From an uncultured Burkholderiales bacterium (GTDB lineage: Bacteria > Pseudomonadota > Gammaproteobacteria > Burkholderiales > Burkholderiaceae_C), in assembly GCA_903925445.1 (NCBI GenBank), contig CAIYFE010000095.1, positions 1-5,047 of the forward strand: a DNA stretch of 5,047 nt, read 5' to 3'. The position numbers and the translations under genes were made by a program. Below the pieces are notes generated by a model. It was not told the DNA's origin. It ran no database searches and saw only the letters and a program-made list of their open reading frames with translations. Shown one piece after another: positions 1 to 5,047 of the stretch (position 1 is its first letter; each line of letters begins with the position of its first letter).

Positions 1-785
1 GCCAGTTGCGCCTGCACCCAATCGTTCAAATACAAGTCGCTGGGTCGGCGGCCACCCCAATACAGCGTGACTTGGCGCTCAATGCCTTTGTGCTGCATGT
101 GCTCCAAGATGGCTTTGACCGGTGCAAAGCCAGTGCCCGAAGCCAACAAGACGATGGGTTTGTCAGAGTCTTCGCGCAAGTAAAAACTGCCTTGAGGCCC
201 TTCGATGCGTTGAATTTCTTTCTCTTTCATGGCGCCAAACACATGGTCGGTGAACTTGCCGCCTGGCATGTGGCGAATGTGCAGTTCAATGGCCGGGCTG
301 CCGGCGACCAGGGTGTATGGCGCGTTGGCCATGGAGTAGCTGCGTCGATCACCGTCGCGCAACAAAAAGTCAATGTATTGACCCGCATGGAACTGCATCA
401 CGTCGTTGGCTGGCAGTTGCAACTTGACCACCATCACATCGTCTGATTTTTTTTCCAACGAAAGAACGCGCACGGGCATTTTTTTGATTGGGAAGGCGCC
501 TTCTTGCGTCACTTGGCGCGACTCCAACACCACGTCGCTGTGAGCCGTTGCGCAGCAGGTGAGCACAAAGCCTTGCGCTTGTTCTTCGGCACTCAAGGCT
601 TTGGCTTGGTGATCGCCATGGGTCACGTCGCCCGATATTTTTTTGCATTTGCAAGAACCGCACGCGCCGTCTTTGCAACCGTAGGGCAAGCCGATGCCTT
701 GGCGCAAACCTGCAGCGAGCAGGGTTTCTTGCGAGGTCGCGGTGAAAATCCGCTGGCTGGGTTCGACCGTGATGTTGAAACTCAT
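1..785 (-). CDS. [2Fe-2S] ferredoxin / FAD / NAD(P)H oxidoreductase (AscD/phenol-hydroxylase-reductase type), 3' end outside window
   Basis: Electron-transfer flavoprotein that should pass electrons from NAD(P)H through FAD to a [2Fe-2S] centre. I translated it from ATG at 785: it starts MSFNITVEPSQ and stays open for 261 residues to the left edge, so roughly 80 C-terminal residues are missing if it has the usual length of about 340. Residues 1-90 form a plant-type ferredoxin domain with cluster ligands C37, C42, C45 and C77 (C-x4-C-x2-C-x31-C); C47 and C78 are extra cysteines. Residues about 103-200 form the FAD domain, with RSYSMAN at 148-154 and GGKFTDHVF from 174. The NAD(P)-binding domain starts near 209, with GTGFAP at 216-221. 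GAGGA lies 9 bases before the ATG. Homologues are often named CDP-6-deoxy-delta-3,4-glucoseen reductase, but no deoxysugar genes lie nearby, so the physiological acceptor is unknown. The gene is divergent from the SDR gene at 823. Confidence 0.93.
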   Translation of the reverse strand, partial: MSFNITVEPSQRIFTATSQETLLAAGLRQGIGLPYGCKDGACGSCKCKKISGDVTHGDHQAKALSAEEQAQGFVLTCCATAHSDVVLESRQVTQEGAFPIKKMPVRVLSLEKKSDDVMVVKLQLPANDVMQFHAGQYIDFLLRDGDRRSYSMANAPYTLVAGSPAIELHIRHMPGGKFTDHVFGAMKEKEIQRIEGPQGSFYLREDSDKPIVLLASGTGFAPVKAILEHMQHKGIERQVTLYWGGRRPSDLYLNDWVQAQL

Positions 786-794
786 CTTTGGGTA

Positions 795-799
795 TCCTC
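795..799 (-). promoter_or_regulatory. Ribosome binding site of the ferredoxin-type reductase
   Basis: On the minus strand GAGGA ends 9 bases before the ATG at 785. It supports that ATG as the start and agrees with the protein beginning directly at the ferredoxin fold. Confidence 0.6.
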
Positions 800-803
800 A
801 AAA

Positions 804-815
804 CTTTTGCAAAAG
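804..815. repeat. 12-bp perfect palindrome in the divergent intergenic region
   Basis: CTTTTGCAAAAG reads identically on both strands. It sits inside the 37-bp gap (786-822) between two divergently transcribed genes and touches the Shine-Dalgarno sequence of the plus-strand gene. A dimeric repressor site is conceivable by position, but the AT-rich palindrome could also be chance. I found no convincing -35/-10 pair for either gene in the gap; their promoters must overlap the opposing coding sequences. Confidence 0.4.
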
Positions 816-816
816 G
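811..816 (+). promoter_or_regulatory. Ribosome binding site that decides the TTG start of the SDR gene
   Basis: AAAAGG ends 6 bases before TTG at 823. The reading frame continues upstream to 694, but those extra codons lie antisense to the start of the neighbouring gene and give no SDR-like sequence, so this site favours TTG 823 over the ATG at 772. Confidence 0.55.
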
Positions 817-822
817 TGTATT

Positions 823-1737
823 TTGCCTTCCATCCAAAGCCCTCTTGGCGCCTTGCCCGCGCGGTTTCGACGTGAACGCCTGCTCATCGTGGGTTGCGGC
901 GATGTGGGCATGCGCGTGGCACGCCAGCAACGCCACCTGCGCGTGTTGGCACTGACGTCCAGCCCTGAACGCCGAATCGCCTTGCGCAACCAAGGCATCA
1001 CGCCTTTGGTGGGGCAGTTAGACCAAGCCGCAACTTTGCAACGCTTGGCCGGTTTGGCCACGCGTGTGGTGCATTTGGCGCCTCCGCCCAGCCAGGGCAA
1101 CACCGATCCCCGCACGTTGGCGCTGTTGCGGGCGTTGCTGCTTCGCACGGCGCCCAAAAGCTTGGTTTATGGGTCCACCAGCGGGGTTTATGGTGATTGC
1201 CAAGGCAACTGGGTCAGCGAAACCCGCAGGCCATCGCCGCAAACTCCACGCGCCAAGCGGCGTGTCCATGCCGAACAAGCCGTGCGTGTGTGGGCTTTGC
1301 GTGCCCATGCAAGCGCAAGTATTTTGCGAATTCCTGGCATTTATGCCTTGGATCGCGCGGGCGGTACGCCTCGCGAGCGACTGCTGCGTGCCACGCCTGT
1401 GCTGCAAGCCCAAGACGATGTGTTCACCAACCACATCCACGCCGAAGATTTGGCGCGCGCTTGTCGCGCGGCTTTGTGGCGCGGTAAGCCCCAGCGCATC
1501 TTCCACGTGAGCGATGACACCGCGCTGAAAATGGGCGACTACTTCGATGTGGCGGCTGACTTGTTGGGCCTGCCGCACCCGCCGCGCATCAGCCGTGCGC
1601 AAGCCCAAGCCACCTTGGGCGAAATGCCGTTGAGTTTCATGAGCGAATCACGCCGATTGCACAACACCCGCATGAAACGAGAGCTGCGCTTGCGCTTGCA
1701 ATTTGCGCGCATCCAAGACGGACTCAGTCAAACTTGA
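823..1737 (+). CDS. Atypical SDR-family NAD(P)-binding protein (YeeZ-like, NAD-dependent epimerase/dehydratase superfamily)
   Basis: Cytoplasmic Rossmann-fold protein of 304 residues with TTG at 823 as start. The first strand and dinucleotide loop read RLLIVGCGDVG, with the glycines of G-x-G-x-x-G at residues 24, 26 and 29. The segment YGSTSGVYGD at 116-125 matches the STS-VYGD signature of extended/atypical SDRs and is followed by an acidic SE. The next helix, where a classical SDR carries the Tyr of Tyr-x3-Lys, reads TPRAKRRVHAE and has no tyrosine, as in the E. coli YeeZ group of atypical SDRs. Later, HIHAEDLARA matches the substrate-side segment of the family. The reaction is unknown; a redox or epimerase activity cannot be assumed without the tyrosine. 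The gene is divergent from the flavoreductase, and its stop codon lies inside the 3' end of the convergent TctC gene. The start is less certain than the family call. Confidence 0.85.
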   Translation: MPSIQSPLGALPARFRRERLLIVGCGDVGMRVARQQRHLRVLALTSSPERRIALRNQGITPLVGQLDQAATLQRLAGLATRVVHLAPPPSQGNTDPRTLALLRALLLRTAPKSLVYGSTSGVYGDCQGNWVSETRRPSPQTPRAKRRVHAEQAVRVWALRAHASASILRIPGIYALDRAGGTPRERLLRATPVLQAQDDVFTNHIHAEDLARACRAALWRGKPQRIFHVSDDTALKMGDYFDVAADLLGLPHPPRISRAQAQATLGEMPLSFMSESRRLHNTRMKRELRLRLQFARIQDGLSQT

Positions 1738-2713
1738 TGTTGCCAGCTTTGATCGCTTTGGCCCAATTGGCGGTATCGCGTTCTAACAGTTTGGTGGTTT
1801 CAGCGGGCGTCAAATAGCGCACTTCAACACCGGCAGCGTCGGCGCGTTGTTTGGTTTCTGGCAACTCCAAGCTGCGTTTGACGTCGTTGGTCAGTCGCTG
1901 AATCACATCGTTGGGCGTCCCCGCGGCGACGTACAGCGCAACCCATGATTCCAATTCAAAGCCTGGCAAACCTGCCTCGGCCACTGTTGGCACTTGCGGC
2001 AGCTGCGGATGACGCGTTTTGCCAGTCACGGCCAATGCCTTGAGTTTGCCGCTTTGCACATGCCCCATGACCGAAGGCGGGGTGGTGATGAACACCTGCA
2101 CTTGCCCAGCCAAAACGTCTTGAATGGCTTGACCCGAACCTTTGTAAGGCACGTGGGTCATTTCAATGCCGGTTTGTTGCTTGAAAATTTCAGTGCCAAT
2201 GTGCGAGACCGAACCGTTGCCTTGCGACGCGTAGTTCAACTTGCCAGGGTTTTGTTTGGCCCAAGCAATGAATTCTTTGAGGTTGTTGGCAGGCACCGAA
2301 GGATGCACCGCAATGACGTTGGTCGCCACGGTGATGAGTCCCACCGGCGTGAGGTCTTTGAGCTCCCAAGGCAGCTTGTCCATCAAAATTGGATTGGCAA
2401 TGTGATAGCCCGAGTAAGACACCAACACCGTGTAGCCATCCTTGGCAGAACGCGCCACGGTGGAGTAGGCCAAGTTGCCACTGCCGCCGGGTTTGTTGTC
2501 CACCACCACGGATTGCCCCGTGAAGCGCGCCAGCGGGTCGCTGATCAAACGTGCCGAAGTGTCCAACAAACCACCCGGTGGATTGGGCACCACCAAGGTG
2601 ATGGGCTTGCTGGGGTAGTTGTCAGCCAACGCCGCCAGCGGCAGCCAAGCGCTGAGTAAACCAAGCGCGAGCGCAGCCAAGCCGCTGCGACGTGAAAAAG
2701 TTGTCGATTTCAT
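1724..2713 (-). CDS. Bug/TctC-family tripartite tricarboxylate transporter substrate-binding protein
   Basis: Periplasmic solute-binding protein of 329 residues, the normal length for the Bug family, which captures carboxylates and other small organic acids. Residues 1-30 are an export signal: positive n-region, twin arginine in SRRSGL (7-12), hydrophobic core, and ALA before D31 as likely cleavage site; the twin arginine makes Tat as well as Sec export possible. The mature start, YPSKPITLVVP, is typical. PNPPGGLLD (43-51) ends in the conserved ligand-loop Asp; VDNKPGGSGN (71-80), DGYTVLVS (92-99) and YKGSGQAIQDVLAGQV (190-205) are further family blocks. No cysteines. The ATG at 2713 is preceded at 5 bases by GAGGAG; a longer open frame to 2902 lacks support. 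No tctA or tctB membrane genes are in the window, which is common for the many orphan Bug proteins of Burkholderiales. Only 22 bp separate it from the upstream flavin oxidoreductase gene, suggesting co-transcription. The ligand is unknown. Confidence 0.95.
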   Translation of the reverse strand: MKSTTFSRRSGLAALALGLLSAWLPLAALADNYPSKPITLVVPNPPGGLLDTSARLISDPLARFTGQSVVVDNKPGGSGNLAYSTVARSAKDGYTVLVSYSGYHIANPILMDKLPWELKDLTPVGLITVATNVIAVHPSVPANNLKEFIAWAKQNPGKLNYASQGNGSVSHIGTEIFKQQTGIEMTHVPYKGSGQAIQDVLAGQVQVFITTPPSVMGHVQSGKLKALAVTGKTRHPQLPQVPTVAEAGLPGFELESWVALYVAAGTPNDVIQRLTNDVKRSLELPETKQRADAAGVEVRYLTPAETTKLLERDTANWAKAIKAGNIKFD

Positions 2714-2718
2714 GGTGT

Positions 2719-2724
2719 CTCCTC
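2719..2724 (-). promoter_or_regulatory. Ribosome binding site of the TctC gene
   Basis: GAGGAG on the minus strand lies 5 bases before the ATG at 2713, inside the 22-bp gap after the upstream stop codon. It is the strongest Shine-Dalgarno match in the window and fixes the start of the signal peptide. Confidence 0.8.
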
Positions 2725-2735
2725 GTCGTGTTTTT

Positions 2736-3857
2736 TTAACGCATGCCAATGCGAACATCACCAAAAATGCTTTGCGCCTCGCGGGGCAAGCAGCGCCAAT
2801 ATTGCGGACTGGCGTTGACTTTGCCGCCCAAAGCGGCTGCAGCTTCCCATACCCAACGTGGCTTGTACAAAAACGCCCGCGCCAGAGCCACCAAATCAGC
2901 ATCGCCTCGAGCCACGATGTCGTTGGCTTGGTGTGGGTCGGTGATCAAACCCACGGCGATCGTGGGCAAGCCCGTTTTTTGTTTCACCAACTTGGCAAAT
3001 GGAACTTGGTACTCAGGACCCACAGCGATTTTTTGCAGCGGCGAAACGCCCGCGCTGGAGATGTGCACAAAATCAGCCCCCGCAGCCTTGAGGCGCAGCG
3101 CGAAGTCAGCCGTTTCTTCGGGGCTCCAGCCGCCTTCGACCCAATCGGAGGCTGAAATACGCATGCCCAAAGCACCTTTGAAAACCGCGCGCACCGCCTG
3201 GAACACCTCCAGCGGAAAACGAATGCGTCCTTCAAAGTTGCCGCCGTAGCTGTCGGTCCTTGCATTGGCCAAGGGGGATAAAAATTCGTGCAACAAATAA
3301 CCATGCGCGGCATGCAGCTCAACGGCGTCAATGCCCATCGCATCGGCGCGTTGTGCAGCTTGAACAAATGCGGTTTGGATGTCTTTCAAGCCTTGGGTGC
3401 TGATTTCGTCGGGCGCGGCTTCGTTGGGCAAGTGCGCCAGAGCGGAAGGCGCCTCGGGCTGCCAGCCTTGATGCGTGGCGTCCAGCAACTGCCCGCCTTC
3501 CCAAGGCACGGCGCTCGAAGCCTTGCGTCCAGCATGCGCCAATTGAATGCACACCGGCGTCGCAGGCGCCAAGCGGCGCGCACGGTTCAAGCGATCATCC
3601 AAAGCCGCCGCAGTCGCGTCGTCCCACAAACCCAAGCACTGCGGCGTGATGCGACCGCGCGCAGTCACGGCCGTGGCCTCGATGATGAACATCGAAGCGC
3701 CGCTGTTGAGCAGATTGGTCCAGTGGGTCAAGTGCCAGTCGTTGGCCAAGCCATCGTGCGCGGAATACTGGCACATGGGCGCAATCACCGCGCGGTTGGA
3801 CAAAGTCAGGGGGCCACGCGGAGAATTCAGCGTGAATTCAGAAAACAAAGAACTCAA
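2736..3857 (-). CDS. NADH:flavin oxidoreductase / old yellow enzyme, XenA/YqjM-like class
   Basis: FMN-dependent ene-reductase, expected to be a cytoplasmic TIM barrel that reduces activated C=C bonds of enones or related electrophiles with NAD(P)H. With TTG at 3857 it has 373 residues. It begins SSLFSEFTL and carries APMCQYS at 26-32: C29 and Y31 match the Cys and Tyr that mark the thermophilic-like YqjM/XenA class. IQLAHAGRK (from 104) and HAAHGYLLHEF (from 182, with H182/H185 as the substrate-anion pair) follow. GMRIS holds the FMN-binding arginine R233, and AVGLIT plus GDADLVALARAFL (ending near 330) form the phosphate-binding end. The C-terminal SPQYWR and IFGDVRIGMR are usual for the family. 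GGAG at 3863-3866 lies 5 bases before the TTG. The open frame extends to a TTG at 3956, but the extra 33 residues are not family-like. The natural substrate cannot be read from sequence. Confidence 0.95.
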   Translation of the reverse strand: MSSLFSEFTLNSPRGPLTLSNRAVIAPMCQYSAHDGLANDWHLTHWTNLLNSGASMFIIEATAVTARGRITPQCLGLWDDATAAALDDRLNRARRLAPATPVCIQLAHAGRKASSAVPWEGGQLLDATHQGWQPEAPSALAHLPNEAAPDEISTQGLKDIQTAFVQAAQRADAMGIDAVELHAAHGYLLHEFLSPLANARTDSYGGNFEGRIRFPLEVFQAVRAVFKGALGMRISASDWVEGGWSPEETADFALRLKAAGADFVHISSAGVSPLQKIAVGPEYQVPFAKLVKQKTGLPTIAVGLITDPHQANDIVARGDADLVALARAFLYKPRWVWEAAAALGGKVNASPQYWRCLPREAQSIFGDVRIGMR

Positions 3858-3862
3858 GGTAA

Positions 3863-3866
3863 CTCC
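3863..3866 (-). promoter_or_regulatory. Ribosome binding site that decides the TTG start of the flavin oxidoreductase
   Basis: GGAG on the minus strand lies 5 bases before TTG 3857. There is no ATG or GTG in a better position, and the protein reads as a normal family N-terminus from this point. Confidence 0.6.
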
Positions 3867-3907
3867 AAGCAGTTGAGTGGTCAATCTTGGAATCCTACCG
3901 ACAGTTG

Positions 3908-3940
3908 TGCCTTGCGCTAGGTAATTTGCGCGACAAGGCA
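3908..3940. repeat. Imperfect inverted repeat in the 95-bp spacer upstream of the flavin oxidoreductase
   Basis: TGCCTTGCGC (3908-3917) pairs with GCG-A-CAAGGCA (3930-3940) to give a 10-bp stem with a single bulged base and a 12-base loop. No run of T follows on either strand, so it is not a standard intrinsic terminator. It lies between the stop of the repeat-protein gene and the flavin oxidoreductase start and could attenuate, stabilise or separate the transcripts. No convincing promoter was seen in this spacer. Confidence 0.4.
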
Positions 3941-3952
3941 AACGCCGAAAGC

Positions 3953-5047
3953 TCAAGATTCTGCGGGTTTTTTGGCGATTTCTGCCTCGAAGTCACTCAG
4001 GCGGTGGTTGAGCTGATCGACGTTTTGTTTGATGCCTTTGAGGCGGCCATGAAACTCATCTATCGCTTTTTCATGCTTAGACACCAACGAAACATGCAAA
4101 GGCGCCACCTTGGGTTTGGTCGCTGCAGCCCCGGCGTGAGCAGCAGTTTGCGATGCAGCGGGATCCTTGTGACTGAAGTCAACCGTGGCACGCTCAATGG
4201 TGTGAGTGGGCACTTTCTCCAAATGGTCTTGAACCGCTTTGTTTTGGAGATTTTGGAAATTGTTGCCAACCGGTGGGTCGCTTGGCGCGGCTTGGTTGTT
4301 GGTTGGCGTTGCCGGCTCATTCGCACCCTGACGGTTCAAGCCGGTCGAATGGTCATCGGTTGCTTGTCGATTCACACGGGCGCTGGGCTGATCCGCGGCC
4401 TGTGTGTTCTGCCCCAAAGCAGGAGCGGATACATCTTGAGAATTGCTTGCTGATGAGTTGAATTGGGCTGCTTGAGCCCCCCGTGCAGCAGAGGCGCCAA
4501 GCCCTTGTGGATTGGCTGCTGTCGCGTTATCAGCGATGGTTTGCCAGTTGTTGGCCGTGCCGTCTTGTGCAATGTCTTGCGTGTTGCTTGAGACATTGGC
4601 TTTTTCAGTAGGCTGGACGTTGGTGCTGAAACTGCTCGCGCCCAAACCCTGAAGGTTGTCCGAGTAGTTGTCGTTGCCCACTCCTTGGCGGTTATCAGCC
4701 AGCTTGTCGGCGTCGATGCCCTGTCTGTTTTCAGACAGTTTGTCGGTAGCCACGCCTTGCACGTTGGCATTGATGGCGTCTTTGCCTAAAGACTGCAAGT
4801 TGTCTTGGATCTTGCCGTTTGCGCCCAGGCTTTGCTTGTTGTCCGAGATTTTTTCGGCGCCAATGCCCTGTCTGTTTTCAGACAGTTTGTCGGTAGCCAC
4901 GCCTTGCACGTTGGCTTTGATGGCATCTTTGCTTAAAGATTGCAAGTTGTCTTGGATCTTGCCGTTTGCGCCCAGGCTTTGCTTGTTGTCCGAGATTTTT
5001 TCGGCGCCAATGCCCTGTCTGTTTTCAGACAGTTTGTCGGTAGCCAC
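3953..5047 (-). CDS. Unrecognised Asn-x-Gln 12-residue repeat protein with C-terminal coiled coil, 5' end outside window
   Basis: I do not recognise this family. 364 residues are visible and the N-terminus lies beyond the right edge: the GTG at the edge aligns with an internal repeat valine (GVATDKL) in the other copies, so it is not a start. Residues 1 to about 265 form about 22 units of 11-13, mostly 12, residues. The consensus is x-x-(D/E)-K-(I/L)-S-(D/E)-N-x-Q-(G/S)-(I/L/V). The Asn falls at 9, 21, 34, 46, 58, 70, 83, 95, 107, 119, 131, 143, 155, 167 and 179, then 202, 214, 226, 238, 250 and 262/263; at 190 it is replaced by Gly. Residues about 266-317 are an Ala/Pro/Thr-rich linker. Residues 329-357 form a coiled coil with I329, F332, L336, I339, V343, L346, L350, F353 and I357 in exact 3-4 spacing. 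There are no cysteines and no transmembrane segment in the visible part. Whether it is exported cannot be seen. Beta-solenoid, fibrous or scaffold roles are guesses. The open frame through perfect multiples of 12 codons strongly supports real coding. Confidence 0.87.
   Translation of the reverse strand: MATDKLSENRQGIGAEKISDNKQSLGANGKIQDNLQSLSKDAIKANVQGVATDKLSENRQGIGAEKISDNKQSLGANGKIQDNLQSLGKDAINANVQGVATDKLSENRQGIDADKLADNRQGVGNDNYSDNLQGLGASSFSTNVQPTEKANVSSNTQDIAQDGTANNWQTIADNATAANPQGLGASAARGAQAAQFNSSASNSQDVSAPALGQNTQAADQPSARVNRQATDDHSTGLNRQGANEPATPTNNQAAPSDPPVGNNFQNLQNKAVQDHLEKVPTHTIERATVDFSHKDPAASQTAAHAGAAATKPKVAPLHVSLVSKHEKAIDEFHGRLKGIKQNVDQLNHRLSDFEAEIAKKPAES
4721..4738. repeat. Perfect intragenic hairpin, copy 1 (7-bp stem, 4-base loop)
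   Basis: CTGTCTG-TTTT-CAGACAG lies over the codons for Leu-Ser-Glu-Asn-Arg-Gln of the repeat protein. The hairpin depends on an AGA arginine codon; the adjacent unit with the same Asn-Arg-Gln uses CGC and does not form it. In the mRNA the stem caps an AAAA loop. Confidence 0.6.
4868..4885. repeat. Perfect intragenic hairpin, copy 2
   Basis: Identical to the hairpin at 4721-4738, shifted by exactly one 147-bp repeat unit. Confidence 0.6.
5015..5032. repeat. Perfect intragenic hairpin, copy 3
   Basis: Identical to the other two hairpins, shifted by another 147 bp. It ends 15 bases before the right edge, so further copies upstream in the gene are likely. Confidence 0.6.

Larger units (their letters stand above)
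4716..5047 (-). repeat. 147-bp in-frame tandem repeat array (about 2.3 copies seen, continuing off the right edge)
   Basis: Two full copies, 4746-4892 and 4893-5039, differ at only 4 of 147 bases: two synonymous, two giving Gly/Ser and Asn/Lys changes. A third copy begins at 5040 and is cut by the window edge. On the other side, 30 more bases (4716-4745) are identical to the end of the unit before similarity decays. Each unit encodes 49 residues, i.e. four Asn-x-Gln subunits of 12, 12, 13 and 12 residues. This is a higher-order repeat within the coding sequence, likely spread by unequal recombination or slippage, and copy number may vary between strains. Confidence 0.93.

Noticed and set aside
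694..822. Longer SDR protein starting at ATG 694 or ATG 772
   Set aside because: The extension is antisense to the conserved ferredoxin domain of the divergent gene and adds no family-like sequence; TTG 823 has a Shine-Dalgarno match.
6..993. Open frames on the plus strand (6-446, 504-875) and in another minus frame (370-993)
   Set aside because: They are shadows of the flavoreductase on the minus strand, which has intact cluster, FAD and NAD motifs in its own frame.
2714..2902. Longer TctC reading frame to 2902
   Set aside because: It would overlap the end of the flavin oxidoreductase and bury the signal peptide; ATG 2713 has a strong ribosome site.
1994..3920. Plus-strand open frames opposite the TctC and flavin oxidoreductase genes
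   Set aside because: High-G+C antisense shadows with no recognisable domains, opposite well-conserved genes.
3858..3956. Upstream extension of the flavin oxidoreductase by 33 codons to a TTG at 3956, which would overlap the repeat-protein stop by 4 bases and suggest translational coupling
   Set aside because: The extra residues do not resemble the family N-terminus and there is no good ribosome site for it, whereas TTG 3857 has GGAG at 5 bases and yields a normal start.
5045..5047. GTG at the right edge as start codon of the repeat protein
   Set aside because: The same position is an internal valine in the other two repeat copies, so the gene continues beyond the window.
4716..5047. CRISPR-like array
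   Set aside because: The repeats are contiguous, without unique spacers, and encode in-frame 12-residue units.
3953..5047. Curli (CsgA) or Fap amyloid subunit
   Set aside because: The 12-residue period and motif do not match the curlin repeat, the visible part ends in a coiled coil, and no curli or Fap assembly genes are in the window.

Overview
The window holds five protein-coding genes, packed tightly with almost no non-coding DNA. The moderately high G+C, the codon use and the gene types point to a betaproteobacterium of the Burkholderiales, most likely Comamonadaceae. The gene types are an orphan Bug/TctC-type periplasmic binding protein, a XenA/YqjM-like old yellow enzyme, and a ferredoxin-like flavoreductase of the kind usually auto-annotated as 'CDP-6-deoxy-delta-3,4-glucoseen reductase'. 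The genus is inference; no rRNA or other marker is present.

Layout. Positions 1-785 (minus) carry the first 261 residues of a [2Fe-2S]/FAD/NAD(P)H oxidoreductase whose 3' end lies outside the window. A 37-bp divergent intergenic region with a 12-bp perfect palindrome separates it from an atypical SDR-family NAD(P)-binding protein (823-1737, plus, TTG start). That gene runs convergently into, and overlaps by 14 bp, a Bug/TctC substrate-binding protein (1724-2713, minus). Only 22 bp upstream of the latter, on the same strand, ends an old-yellow-enzyme family NADH:flavin oxidoreductase (2736-3857, minus, TTG start), so these two probably form an operon. A 95-bp spacer with an imperfect inverted repeat leads to the last gene (3953-5047, minus), which is cut by the right edge of the window.

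The last gene is the unusual one. It encodes a cysteine-free hydrophilic protein built from about 22 units of roughly 12 residues, nearly all centred on Asn-x-Gln, followed by a linker and a C-terminal coiled coil with a perfect 3-4 heptad pattern. At its upstream end, units are grouped in fours into a 49-residue (147-bp) higher-order repeat whose two full copies differ at only 4 of 147 bases; repeats nearer the C-terminus are progressively more diverged. I do not recognise the family. A structural or surface role is possible but is not shown by the sequence.

The four enzyme and transport genes look like ordinary chromosomal metabolism. I see no RNA genes, insertion sequences, CRISPR arrays or prophage genes, and no gene-free stretch longer than 95 bp.
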